From assembly GCA_963580455.1 (NCBI GenBank), contig OY756974.1, positions 1-64,000 of the forward strand: a DNA stretch of 64,000 nt. Reading direction: 5' to 3'. Positions 24,501 through 36,539 of this stretch are shown one piece after another. The notes beneath the pieces were generated by a model that saw only the letters and a list, made by a program, of their open reading frames with translations, searched no databases and was not told the origin of the DNA. Within the stretch, counting starts at the first letter, position 1. The number at the start of each line of letters is the position of its first letter. Position numbers and translations under genes: made by a program. This stretch comes from Euonymus europaeus (lineage: Eukaryota; Streptophyta; Magnoliopsida; Celastrales; Celastraceae).

Positions 24501-26446
24501 CCGAATCTTATAAGTAAAAGTAATGGGCTCACCTTATTATAGAAGTTCTTACTTGGCGAAGAAGACTGATCTATTAGAATATCAAGGCGAAGGGATGCGG
24601 GCAAGAAGCTAATAGGATAGGCTCAATAGCTGCTCAGAAAGGTTCTAGTCAGGGCATCATCCCCGCGCTTGAAAGGTTCAGTGTTCAAGGGCGAATAGAA
24701 CGAGTGTTAGGGGAGTATGGAAGACTACTTCTTACTCTTCTATTTTTTACCCGCTGCTGAAGTAACGAGGTTTTTCGATCAAGATTTCACCCTTTCCTTT
24801 CACCCTTCCTGTTACCCTTCCTATTACGGGCTTCGGTTCCTTCTGACTTGATATCTTCGACTCCCGGAGATTGAGGAGCGGACACTCGCAAAGCGATTCT
24901 CTTCATTGTTTTAAGGGTTTCTATTTCCGCACGGGAAAGACTTTATATATTTTATAAAAATCTCTTCCAATTTTCTTTATTCAGGTGAGCTGCTTTAGCT
25001 TGAGCAAAGTGTTTTTGAACCCGTTAAGAAAGTTTGATTCGCTCCTACCTGTCTTTCGCCGCAGGTCGATATTGGAACGTACGACGAACCAGTTACCAAC
25101 CTATTCACTTCTGCCGAAATGAGAAGATACATATACATTAATATGGTAAAGAGCCTGTCGTGACATATTCAACTTCAGCTTCCGCTTCACTAAACGTAGT
25201 TGACCCAATTGCATCAAGCAGCGCCCTACAGTCAACTCACCTCACATCGAGTCCTTCCTCTTCTCCAGGATTGGTGTGGGGAATCAGCCACTAGAGGCGA
25301 GATAGCCCTTGTTTAGTTTATCATTCCGTTCGGATATATAGCTGTATCCCTGGTCAAAGGACCAATTGATTCATAGCCAATGTTCTTGCCTTGCCTCGGG
25401 CATAGAAAAGCATCTTTGCCTATTGTCCGGGGAGGAAGGAGAAAGAGAATAGGCCCATGAACAAAAAAGAATTAGCGATTCGACCATATTACGGGCCGGA
25501 GATAGAGCTAAACAACTACTAACCAGGGGCCTAGGTACTCCTATCACATTGGGTATGATTTTGCCATGGTGGACTCTACAAAAAGGGATTCCAATCCCAT
25601 CTTATTCAGTTGGAAGTGATTCACTCACTTTTATAGTATGGAGAACGTGAAAAGGGTAAACTTCGAGGCCTCCGGCCGAGTCAGAATTGCTTTTCCCCAA
25701 AGATGCCTCAAATCTTTTAAAAAGGTATCTTCCTGGTGACAGCAGTGGCAGCGGAGCAGCATCATTCATTCTAAGTTAGAAGGACGTCTTCCCCAAGTAT
25801 ATAACTTAAGCTTTACACAAATTGAAACTAAGGGCCCAAAAGCATAGAGATGGGACTCTAAGTCTTTTTTTATGCTGGTTCGTTGCGTCTCTCAACTCTA
25901 GGGGTCCTGCTCCTCTAAGCGGGGAGCATTCAAGAAGAATGAAGAGAGAGATTAGGTTCATATAGATACATTCACATGGAATCGGGAACTAGTAGACCTA
26001 TTCTCCAACAATAGTAAAGGTCGAAGATCGCTCTTCTTTCTAGATTCGATAGTAGTCAGTCACTCGGAGCCGGAGCCTCAGTTCAGTCCTTTATTTCACC
26101 TGAATGGCTTGACGGTACGGCTTCGCTTGACTTGACCGGATCAGCTACGTTTACGTTTGTTATGGAACCGACCGCACTTTACTCTATTCGTCAGGGGACC
26201 AGCCAGGCCTTTTGAAAGCTACTATGATGTTTAGATTGACCGCCCTCTTCCTTAGGGACTTATTGATTAGGGCGAGCTACTCCGCCCTCTTTGAAAGCAT
26301 CTTTCCTTCCCGCTGATGAACAGACGAAGTCGACTAACCAACTCACCGCACACATTCTAAAATTTTAGAGAATAGGAGATCCTCTGTCTTGGGGGCACGG
26401 GTGATAGCATGCGTCGGTCTTTGTCCCGTCCTGCTATGGCTGGCCG
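18561..26446. other. Unassigned spacer
   Basis: No gene was recognised in nearly 8 kb. There is a 12-13 base AT dinucleotide run at 19021-19033 and a 9-G homopolymer at 22581-22589. A 20-bp word around GCTTGAAAG-TTCAGTGTTC occurs twice, near 24.37 and 24.67 kb. The AT-rich island at 20.58-20.80 kb differs in composition from its flanks but has no open frame. ORFs in this stretch are short, overlapping and mostly lack ATG starts. Confidence 0.5.
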
Positions 26447-26677
26447 ATGGGAAGTCCCCAGTCCTGTCTCGGCGAGCATTGGCAGGAGGCGGGACTTAAC
26501 CAAATAGGGTTCGTGAGAAATCCATTTTATTGGATAGCAGCGTTTTCTTTCATATTTACATATTTAGCTGGTACAGCCGTTTACTCAGTAGTGGTTAGCA
26601 GCATAAATGCAGAGGTGACACGATCCGTTGATCAAAGCCTCTTTGTTCTTTTATCATTTTATCGGATCATGCATTGA
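26447..26677 (+). CDS. Uncharacterised small membrane ORF (orf76)
   Basis: This 76-codon frame starts at ATG and contains a clear hydrophobic segment at about residues 27-51 (PFYWIAAFSFIFTYLAGTAV, then YSVVVSSI). A polar stretch and a short hydrophobic C-terminus follow. The base composition becomes AT-rich exactly over the hydrophobic part, from about 26.52 kb, whereas the first 20 codons are GC-rich, so the ORF looks like a join of two sequences. I cannot match it to a known respiratory or ribosomal gene. It may be a decayed fragment of an unrecognised membrane protein gene. Confidence 0.3.
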   Translation: MGSPQSCLGEHWQEAGLNQIGFVRNPFYWIAAFSFIFTYLAGTAVYSVVVSSINAEVTRSVDQSLFVLLSFYRIMH

Positions 26678-27245
26678 ATTCCTAGCCAGGAGCTCCATTC
26701 TTCCGTATCTCGGTCAGTACGAAAGGGCGCAGCCCTAACTGGAAAAGGAGTCTTGGTTCCGCTATCCCGGGGTGCTTCTACCGCCTCTTGGTTATCCAAA
26801 GCATTTCAATCAGGTTTCCCCAAGCAATTGGAGAGGAATCTGCTTCTGTATCGAGCGCTTATACTAGCTCAAAGCGTTGTATCCGGGGGCTTAGTAGGGC
26901 CCATTAAGATTCACCAAATACAAGGCACAAGGGCTTTTTTCTGGTTCACCACAGAAGGCCGGTTGTCTGCTAAGTCTATGGTCCGATTCCAACTAATTAT
27001 ATAATAATCATTGATTCTTGTCTACAGCCAACTCGATTGCATCGATCCTTCTCTATTCTAGGAGCACCCAATCCAGGCATTCTCTTGTAAAGTGGACGAT
27101 TTCATCATAACAAAGAGAACCCAGTACAAAGATAGATCCATTCGCTGAGCTCGAGAGAGCGTTTTGAACAATAACAATCATTTCCCCTATTCATATAAAA
27201 AAATTGCCACTGCACAATCATTTCAATTAGGATCTGCACCAGTAG
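26678..27245. other. Unassigned spacer
   Basis: Nothing recognised. Short open frames occur, but none shows a domain. Confidence 0.5.
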
Positions 27246-27249
27246 CTCT

Positions 27250-27288
27250 CAGCTGCTACAATTGCTTTAGTGGGAGCACCGGTAGAAA
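27250..27288 (+). pseudogene. Short atp9-like fragment
   Basis: In one plus-strand frame this reads SAATIALVGAPV, close to the [13 protein letters not shown] segment (residues about 11-23) of the full atp9 in this window. At the DNA level about 26 bases around CTGC-ACAATTGCTTTAG-GGGAGC match atp9 with two differences. A stop lies upstream in that frame, and homology is lost on both sides, so it is not a gene. It may be an ancient scrap left by recombination, or a chance match of a short hydrophobic-repeat sequence. Confidence 0.35.
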
Positions 27289-27299
27289 AACGGGTGGTC

Positions 27300-30200
27300 A
27301 GCCCCCAATCCTCCCTTTTCGAGCACGGCCCTCAACACGCAATATTGATTCTCAGGCCACGTTGTCAGGAACACAACGGATTGCATCCCGAGCGTTAGGT
27401 GAAGGGGTACGGTACTCAAGGTATCAGAAATGAAAAGAATCAGCTTTACAATAGCCTTTAGTTTCATGTCATTAAAGAGGTCGACGTAGCGAACCAGGTT
27501 CTTCTAACTCAAGTCAGTAGTGAGCTTTAGACAGGAAAGTCTTTGGCTGGATTTTACTTCTTTCTGGTCCTCTCTCTGGTCCAAAACCTTCTCTTCCTGG
27601 ATGTTAGGAAGAAGAACTCGAATCCCCAGCTTTCGATATCACAGTTGTTCGTTTGCTGTTGGGTCGCTGCTCAAGTGACAGTTTGCTTTCATGGAAATGA
27701 GTGCCATATCAATGAATGTAGCAATAAGAGCTAAGTGATATAGGTTCAGTACAGTTTGAGTCGTACTGTCCAGAGGTGGGTTTATGAATAATCAGAGTTG
27801 GAGTCGTCACTTTGATTCGTAAAATCAGGAGTCGTCATTATATAATATAGGAGAATGGTACCAATTTCTTGGTGAAGCAGGATGCTCATTGACAGTCCTT
27901 TTGTTCTCTGTACTTGAGTCACATGACTCTCCGGCGCCGTAATGAAGAGTACTTATGTATCCCATATCTCGCATGAACCCATTTTTTTAAAGAAAGGCCA
28001 TAGGTGTGGTTGATTCTCTGCTCTGTATCTTCATCCTGGGGAACAGCTCTTTCTTGCTGAAACTTAGGATTGTGATCAACCGGTACCTCTACCTCTAACT
28101 CTAAGGCTGTTTTGCTCGAATTTCTATATTCGTGACCACTTTCTAAAATGAGAATATACGTATATTAGACAGGATCCCTATACGATCTGGCCCGGCTTGC
28201 CTAATCCTGACGATGGGTACACGGAGGAATCCTCTCTTAGCGCGATAAGCTGACTTTCACTCACCTCCAGCAGCTGCTATTGATGTTTTTGAATGTGAAG
28301 GATGGTTGTGGGGGTACTTCTCGCTTTGCATAAATGCCAATTAATTCACTCCAAAAGTGCAGCTGAGAATCTTGCTGCTAAGCTAGGGGCTTCTGGCTTC
28401 TTCTTTTTCTTTTTCGTGTGTGAGGAATTTCGTTAACTCTCGATTCTCACGATATCTATCTATGTAGTTCGTTCACTCGCTCCATCTTTGTTTGTTCTCG
28501 TTCTAGGTATTTAACTTGTCCGTTCCAAGTTCGGATTCGGAAAAGCAGAATGAATTAAGACAATTACCCGATCCGCTAAATAGTCTTCTTTCACTCTTAT
28601 TTCTTAGGGCGAGTCTATTTCATAACCTCGATCTTACTTCGCTTATCTTCCCGCCTTAAGTTAAGATCCGGGAGTGAGTAGTCAGGCTAAATAGATAGGA
28701 AGAACTGCTTTATGGAGGAAATACTTGAATGAAGCTTGTGTCCTTCGGTCCGAAAAAGTGGAGTGAGCGAAGTACTTCCTCGCGAAAGAGGCCCTTAAGA
28801 GATAGGGGTGATTCTCTTTAAAGAAGCACGAGTGGAACGCTTTCATGGCTTTATTACTTTCTTCCTCTTTCTTTTTCTTTCAGCTGTGACTACTGGCATC
28901 TTTGAACTTACTTGACCTGTCTTTCTTCTTTGCCTGACTAGCCTGCCTGCCTTGACTGTCGCAATTAGCTTCCCTGCCTTGCTTTCTGCTTTTGGTACTA
29001 ATGCACTAATGAACTGAGCTTCCTTTCTTTACAGCCGGCTAAAGAAAGAGAGGATTAATTTTTTACTTCTTCTTTAAGCCTTTATGAAGAGCTAGCTGAG
29101 GTAATCCGATAGGTCCCAATTCAATAGGGATTCTAAAGATTAGAAAGACTTTCCTTTCTTTACACTTATAGGCATCATCCTTGCTTCGGCTTGATTACGA
29201 AAAAGAGGGACCAGCTAAACGAAAGATGCTAGTGGGATTAAGTAGAAGACGATAGGACGCAAAGAAGCAGCAACCATTGATCTTCCGTCTTCTCCTCTTC
29301 TTTTTCTATCAGTAAATAATGGGATTAGAAGGCATCTAGAATCCCTTCTACCGAGCTATCTCAATCTTGGCTTTCTGATCTTACTTATGAGTGGTAGTTC
29401 TTCGGTGTAAAGCCTGTGTTCTAAGGTTCTATAAGAGAAGAGCAGGCTAGATAAGAATGGTATTAGTCGTGCACACAGATGCCCTCCTCCACCCGCGCGA
29501 AAAGCTGCGGAAGCAGCGAAAGAATACAAGAAAGAAAGCATATCACCAGAAAAATACGTTGATCAAAGAACAGACCCCTAAGAACGAAGGGAGTGGTTCG
29601 ATTCCCTTTAGCGGGGCTTCAAAGCGTTACGCTCGTGCTTCTTTCGAGGAAGCTAGCTAGCGGACTCATTCCCCCATCTATTGAGCTACCTTTTGTTCAA
29701 TTTGATACACCTACTCTGTTGAAGCCTGCCATGGAAGGAAAAAAGCTCCCACGGAGTCCAAGGAAAGCTTTTTAGAATTTAGAGCATAAAGGCAGTGATG
29801 ACGAATGGAAGCACTTGTGCCACAAGCAATTGAAGAGAAGTCCACCTGAAGGTGCAGAGGGACCTGGATAAACGTTCACTGGGGAGGCCTCTTCCTTACA
29901 CTCCGAATCAGCTGGTCCAACGCTTAGATCTTGTAAAGTTATTTCATGCAGTTCCTTCTTTGCCCCTCGGTTCACCTTTGTTGCTAGAGATAGCCGGTTG
30001 GCAAAGCAGGGATAGGATGCCGAGACAAAAAAGAAAGTTGGAGTCTATCGGAGAGCAACTACAAAGCAAATGGGGCTGATTAGAGAAGGGACTTTTTTAT
30101 CCTTCACCACTGGTACACTTCTTTGTTCTTGGTTAGCGCTCATGTTTTCCTTGCGCGCTCCTGTGTTCAGTGCCCCCCCTTCTTCTCGCAGAAATTTGAT

Positions 30201-33200
30201 ATCAGAGTCATGCAGTCCCATTTTCTGGCTGCAAGGCCCGGCCTCAATGGTTGCTACCGCTCACTGCGCTTCTCTGTACCATTAATAGTAAAAATAGATG
30301 CTGGGCATATCTACTGACCCGACGAAGCTGACGTAATTCTATCCATCCATAGCTGTCTCGCTACCTCTATCCAGCAGATCCAGCGCCAGTGGAATTAGAC
30401 TTTCTCTCTTCCTAAACTATTGAGGGTTTCTTTCCCTCTCCCGTTGGTCGAGCTCCTTCGGTCCTCTCGCTTTGCATATTAGGTCAAGAAGTTCCTTAGC
30501 ACTTGCCTCATTCATTAAGGAAAGAAGCCTATAAGCTATTAGATGCAAGCGAAGTAGGGACGTCAGAGCTAGTTACCTATTCACTGGGCTTGGCTGGTGA
30601 ACTAGTTAGAGGAAGGGAGAAGACACGACCCCCCCTATTCTTTTTGCAAGAATACGCTGTTTGAAAGGGGCGTAAGCGGAGTGAAGTAAAAATGTCTTCC
30701 TGGTATGAGTTACTATAACTAGAATAGTAGACTTCCAAAGCAGCAAAGCAAGAAAGCAAGGAGCTTACCTTCGTGCCCCTCGGGTCACTTCACTCGCTTA
30801 AGAGAAGGAGAGAAATCTTCCTTCTTTTTGGATATATAAAGTATTCCTAGCAATGGACAATTGAGGAAAAACTTTATATATCCCGAAGGCCCTTGAAACT
30901 CTCTCAAATAGTAGAGATTGGCATTGGCGATGCATGGGTTTAGAATGCTAGTAACTAAAATATAGCAATGTAGAAACTAACTACAATCTTTGCTGCCGTA
31001 TTCTAAGTTTAACTAAACTTTAAAGGTCAGATAGTGTGTCAGTGAAGACCAAGCCACGAACTAACTTATCCTCACTCCTCATTAAGAGTTACTTTACTCT
31101 TACTAGACGAAAGAGAATCCGTCATGAACAGGAAAATTTGGTCACGTAGATCTTCTATTTTGCCGGAATTCCTTCAAGAGAAAAGCAAGAAAGTGTAAGG
31201 GAAGGGGTGTCGCCTTTCCGAGAAGAAGATTGGGATATCTTGAACATCAAAATATGCCTCTATCAATCACTAGCAATGAGCTCGTAAGCTGGTAGTAAAG
31301 GCAATGAAATGGGTCAGTTTCCAACTCATCCTGCACCCTTTCATCCATTCTGTTGTGAGAGCAGATAAAGGATAGAGCTGGTGCAAGAGCCGAAGGAAAG
31401 CGAATAAATCCTATGGTATGGACAAATTCGCCACGTGAAAGCTTTAGTACAGCAAGTCATTCTTTCCCTCAGAAAGAGTTTCCGTTATCGCTCTCGGTAA
31501 GGAGAGCTTGCTTGCTATTGAGCCGTTCCTCATAAGATGAAAAGCATGATTTTAGGGAAATCCTTTTAATGCTAATAAGTCGCCGGTATTCGCTGCCATC
31601 AAGACAGCCTGGTATTCAATCTACCGGCGCAAGAGGGACTTTTTCTCTAAAGCCTACAAAGCAGCAGCGCAGAGAGGCAAAAGCAGAGAGAGGCAAGCTC
31701 GCAAACCAGACTTCCCTAATCTATGCTTTCCTAAAGCGAAATATTACAGATCTGTATTGCTAAGAGTTAGCAGGCAAAATGACTCTGCTCTCTCTTGTCC
31801 CAATCGCTTCAATCACTCCTATGTCACCCCCCCTCTTTCCTTACTGGGCGGTAACAAGGGATTACTTTACTGAAAGCTTAGTAAGGCAAGGAACTTCTTC
31901 GAAGTAATTACTTTTTTTTCTCCTCTAGGGCCTTTAATCTTTCTATCCTTCTCATCTCAGATGCTAAGAATACGTCGGAAGAGAATACGGTGAAAGCGGA
32001 TAATCCGGCGTCTGCTTATCCCTCTTTGGGTGGAGATGGTGATACAGGAAGTGTTGTGGCTTTGGTGGAAGGATGGGAAGATCCTTGTTCGGTAGACAGA
32101 GTCTCTTTTAGTTTGGGATGGGATCTGCGATCCGGGATAGACTGGATCTCTTGGTCCGAATCCTCGTATGTTTCCACACAGATTTGATGAAGAATGCCTA
32201 TGCCGTAACCCGCCTAGCCGCCCTTCCCATTAGATGAAATAGGAGAAAATAACGTGGTCTTCGGTCGGGACAGGATCAACCGCTCTTTCGTCCTTCACGC
32301 TCTTCTGCCTACTTCTTCCTATCTCTAGGCTTCTCTTTCTACCCGGATCGATGCTTTCTTGTTGGCTTAGCTTGCTTTATTGTTTGAAAGGAATGGCTTT
32401 ACCCTTTCCAGGATTTGGAAATGAGACTAAAGGTTGGTTACCAGGACTTAATAAGGTCCGTGTCCCTTCAAGAGCACTTCTTCGCACTAACCTACTCGAG
32501 ATCTTAACCTAGTGACACACGAAAGATAAGATTAAACGACTCGGCTCGCGGAGGATAAGAAACCCTCCTTTCATCGAAATATGCCCTAAAAGATTCAATT
32601 CATTCTTCCTCGACCGGCCACACACACCTCTTTTTAGCCGACTAAAGCCGGATCCACTACACGGCTAGGATCAGAGAAAGATTGAGAAAGAAAGCAACCT
32701 AAACCTACTCTACTTTGATTCAAAAGGTTTGGAACCCATAAGGATCCGAACTAAAGGGATTCGCGTTACCATTACCCCGCTGGGACAGACAATGCCAATG
32801 GTTACAGCTACAGCAAGAAATAAATTAAGCAAGTAATATTATGCTTTAGTTCCATAAGAAAGCCTGCAAGCGGTCTAACCAGTGCTCAAGTAAAGAAGGA
32901 CTTCATTTCTCTACTGAAGGTATCTAAGAACCCTTTTCTTTTCCCAGAGTCCCGTCCATGAGCAGCGGATAGGAGAGGTCTTTCTATCTACGACTCACTC
33001 TTGGTCTCGAAAAACAATTCATTTGACTTGGTTCACTCCGTTCGTAGACTCTATCGACCCTGGAATGGGCAGACGTACAAGCACCGGTCTGGTACTCTTC
33101 GCGTGGCTCGGTAAGCGAGAACTTCCGGAATGAAAGGGATATCTAGCTTTCACTCAACTATATGATACTAGTTGGTATCACCACATGAAGGCTATAGCAA

Positions 33201-34990
33201 AAACTCTTATTCGTCATCAACAGGATAGGACCTCCACTTCTATTTACTCAACAGCTCTTTTTGTAACAGAAATTGCACCGCTTGCTTATTCAAGACCTCC
33301 ACTTCTATAACACCAACTGCGGATACCGTACCTTCATGTACAGCTTTCTTCTTGAACAACTCTTTCCTCCTAACGCTGGTAAGAAGCTTTCTTATCCCGA
33401 ACTATATGGCGTAGTGTATTCACTTAGACTCAATTGAAACTGAGCTTTTGTGGGCTGGGCCTTTCCCTTACAGGCTTTCTTTCTAATGAAAGGGCCTAAG
33501 ACTCAGGGGCGTGCGTGGGTCACATCACATCAGTTTAGTTTGGTCCTAGCTTATCGTTAGGGTACTAAAATCAAAGGCTTGAAAGCCAATGGGAATAGGC
33601 TAGCCCGCACTTGAAATGAAAAGGCTTCTATAACAAGGGATTGAGAGCAAGTGGTACGATAAGACCTGCAAGAAGGCCCCGAGCTACGTATCTATCGCGG
33701 CTAAACATCACTGGAACGGAGCGGAGTCACTCGACTTAGAAGAAGATGGGATTGAGCTCTACTTCTTATTCTTAATACGAGGGGAGGGTCACAGGCTGAT
33801 AGGTGGAAGTATTCAAGAGAACTATAGAGCGGAATGCTTGGAGCGAGCCGAGCGCTTTCCTTTTAGCCGTGTAACTTGGCCTATTGGTCTACTGGTCTAT
33901 TAGTCCTTGTTCTCTTTTCGTTATCCGCATTGGAGCTAGAAAGGGCTACTTGTAGGACTTGTACCGATCCGTATTTAGCCAGCTCTTTAGCTCTGCTTGG
34001 GTCTATTGGTCTAGGGCTCTTCGGTTAAATGTCCTTTGTTTGTTATCCCGTCGTTAAAGGTCGAGCTGGTAAGCTAGTTCATAGGGCTGGCTGTCGGATG
34101 CGCTATGCGCTAAGGCGCGCTAAGAGCAGTATGCAAGTTAGGAGCCCTTCCTAGGTTGTGAGGCGAGAGTGCCTGATTGACCTGCCCATTTTGCTCTCAT
34201 CCCTCTCCTTTCAGTCGAGCACTTCATACCTTGTTCGGTAGCAAAAGAATAGGCTTTTAGCCTTCTGACTTTCCTCTTGATGCAAGTAACTTCATGCCTT
34301 ACTGTCCGTCAGCAGTAATACTCGTAGGCGGACTAAGAGCTATTGTCGTGGAATAGGGTGTTATCGCCTTTCGGGTTGTGGATGTTATAACTTATTTAAT
34401 GGGATAGAATGGTATTAGCAGTAGCATTAGTCTTAGTGAGTGCCATTGGTTTCGATTCTCCGAATCTTTGGTTAAGAGAGAATGGGACTCTATGTCTTAT
34501 GTGATTACTCCGATGTTACCATGGAAACCTGGACATCTATCTAAAATAGTAAATATCGAATACAAGCTTTGAGGGAGAAGGTCTTCTGGCAATATCGGGC
34601 ATACTACTAATCGATTATTTGGCCATTTGCGATCGAACAACCTATGAACAGTTGTAGCCTACATAACCTACCTCCCAGACCAAGAGAAGAAGGTATCAGA
34701 TCACTGTAGTTCGAGACCCCTTTTGTTAAACCAGTTCCTGTACTGAACTCGACTTATATATAGTTAAAGTAGTCTGGTGTAAGGGGCCCGCCACACCACT
34801 CCCCCTCCCTTGGAAGAAAAGAAACTCACTGCCATTGATTGACCAAGGCCTCCCCCTTACGCCTTACGACGATGGAATTTTTCCATGCGCAAGACTACAA
34901 GGGTTAACACTTGTATTTTTAATCCTCCTCGTGAAAGCTTCAGCGCGGCTTAGACTGACTAAGGAGGCTTTAGGAAACTTCAACCTTCGA
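27300..34990. other. Unassigned spacer with a stem-loop and small repeats
   Basis: No gene was recognised in about 7.7 kb. Local structure includes a perfect inverted repeat at 30830-30883 (separate entry) and a 15-bp direct repeat GACCTCCACTTCTAT near 33.23 and 33.29 kb. A repeated CTATTGGTCTA motif lies at 33.88-34.02 kb. The segment 34.5-34.99 kb lies downstream of atp9 on its strand and would carry its 3' untranslated region. Confidence 0.5.
30830..30883. repeat. Perfect 13-bp inverted repeat
   Basis: GGATATATAAAGT at 30830-30842 is followed, after a 28-base loop, by its exact reverse complement at 30871-30883. A transcript of either strand could fold into a hairpin. Plant mitochondrial hairpins of this sort can act as RNA-processing or 3'-stabilising signals, but no gene end is recognised next to it. 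Confidence 0.6.
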
Positions 34991-35215
34991 TCAGAATACG
35001 AATGAGATCAGAAAGGCCATCATTAGTGCAAACAATGCAATAGCTTCGGTTAGAGCAAAGCCCAAAATAGCATAACCAAATAATTGTTTAGCCAATGATG
35101 GATTTCGCGCCACGGAATGGATTAAAGAACTGAAGACGTTTCCAATACCGACAGCAGCTCCCGCTAAAGCAATTGTTGCAGCTCCGGCACCTATTGATTT
35201 TGCACCTTCTAACAT
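34991..35215 (-). CDS. atp9: ATP synthase F0 subunit c (ATP9)
   Basis: This encodes the 74-residue c subunit, which assembles as the proton-carrying rotor ring of ATP synthase in the inner mitochondrial membrane. Two membrane helices (about residues 8-36 and 47-72) flank the polar loop ARNPSLAKQ. Glu57 in LTEAIA is the proton-binding carboxylate, and the glycine-rich helix 1 ([17 protein letters not shown]) is intact. Length equals the normal plant product. I chose the ATG at 35215 (MLEGAK) because it is the conserved start; an upstream in-frame ATG at 35266 would add 17 very basic residues and is probably leader. Ser7 and Ser71 are TCA codons at positions where plant transcripts are commonly edited to Leu, while other common editing positions are already T, and the stop is a genomic TGA. 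It stands alone, with no neighbour gene close by. Confidence 0.97.
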   Translation of the reverse strand: MLEGAKSIGAGAATIALAGAAVGIGNVFSSLIHSVARNPSLAKQLFGYAILGFALTEAIALFALMMAFLISFVF

Positions 35216-35266
35216 ATTTTTTTCTTTCTTTTGAGTTTTCTCCTCACGCTTTTTCAAAAAAGACAT
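35216..35266 (-). other. In-frame upstream extension of atp9
   Basis: The reading frame stays open from an ATG at 35266 into atp9 and would add [17 protein letters not shown]. Such a basic leader is not part of the mature ATP9 family protein. It is most likely 5' untranslated sequence that happens to be open. Confidence 0.5.
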
Positions 35267-35460
35267 CCATACATCTATTTAGATTCCTCGTCGATTCTTC
35301 CCCTCGTTCCTTTTAGACATCTCACTTGGAATGCAAAGCTTTCTTTTCGATCTTGTACTGACGGTACACGGAACACTAAAATAATCTCGACAAAATAAGA
35401 AGGGAAAGAAAGTTCTGAAACCCGAAGTGAACAGACGCTTTCCTGAATTCATAGCCGATT

Positions 35461-35500
35461 TCTCTTAGTTTTCTTTCTATAACTATATAAAGAAATATAA
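35461..35500 (-). promoter_or_regulatory. Candidate atp9 promoter
   Basis: Read on the minus strand, an AT-rich block (about 35469-35500) precedes CTAAGAGA at 35461-35468. This resembles the CRTAAGAGA-type core of plant mitochondrial promoters but lacks the full consensus. It lies about 250 bases upstream of the atp9 start. It is a weak candidate based on sequence only. Confidence 0.3.
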
Positions 35501-36530
35501 CAAGTGTGCGATGGACTGTAAGAAGTAGAAAAGACATCAACTCGTCGATCTCTACTTCACCTACGCAATTTCGAGATAGCAGAGAAGCCCGTATTTCAAA
35601 TACAGATTGGGGAACTTCTTTCTTGCTTTAAGAGCGGGCAGCAGCGGCGAGTGAAAGCAAGCGTAGGGCAGAGCCAATACCGTTAGGAAGAGGGGTTCCT
35701 TCACCCCTACGCCTAGGAAGAAACCTCTTGTATGTACGGGCTTTCTGAGGGCTAAAACGAGAGAGGTAGCGAGACTGACCGCAATTGGGAATAAGAAGAC
35801 TCAACTTGCATATAGCAATCCCGCTCACTCGGAGAGAGAAGGTAGCAAGAGATCCTGTCTTCGACTCTGGAGATAGGCCTTCCTTTCCCTTTCTATAACA
35901 TACCGATCGGGGATGTAGTTTTAGATACTTTAGTCCGATGAAAGAAAGCTCATCCTTTGGTTTTTGCTTGTCTTTAGCTGTTTCCGCCCCATTGAGGTAT
36001 CGACCAGCAGAAGATGGGTACTCTTTCTGATGATTGCTTCATCTGCTCAGTATGCCCCTCCCTAGGGGTTAGAAGGGAAATCGCGGGTTAACTACTTATT
36101 GGAGAAGTCGCAGATCCGCTGTCTTACTTCGCAGGTATAGCTTGCTTTGCTCACTCCATGAGATAATCTACTTTGTCTGTTCCTCAGGAGATCCCTATTG
36201 TATGTGTATATCCTGTGCTTTCTTTATCTCGGTATGCTTCACCACATGCCTGTGATCGATCTCTTTCAAGCTGAGTATCGGTATCTCAGTCTGCTTTCCC
36301 TGACATCGGTAGTACTCTCGATTAGTCTTTCCTTGCGTGGAAGTAGTTCAAAGCTTCATTGAGATCTGTCTCTCCGGTATCTATAGGAAGAAGTCCCGGT
36401 CGAGAACGAAGTCTCGGTGAAATGAATCTACTCTAAGCGCTCGCAAGGGAAGATTTTCGCTTATGAATGGAAGGCCCCTCCTGTATCACAGTATACCGGC
36501 TACTTTATACTTACTTTTTTTATTATAAAC
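35501..36530. other. Unassigned spacer
   Basis: No gene recognised. The 3' end leads into the pararetroviral remnant. If that remnant once extended upstream, its reverse transcriptase domain should lie here, but I could not recognise it. Confidence 0.4.
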
Positions 36531-36539
36531 GGATAAGGA

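Noticed and set aside
29580..29620. GGTTCGATTCCC word resembling a tRNA T arm
   Set aside because: Flanking bases do not form the T stem or an acceptor stem.
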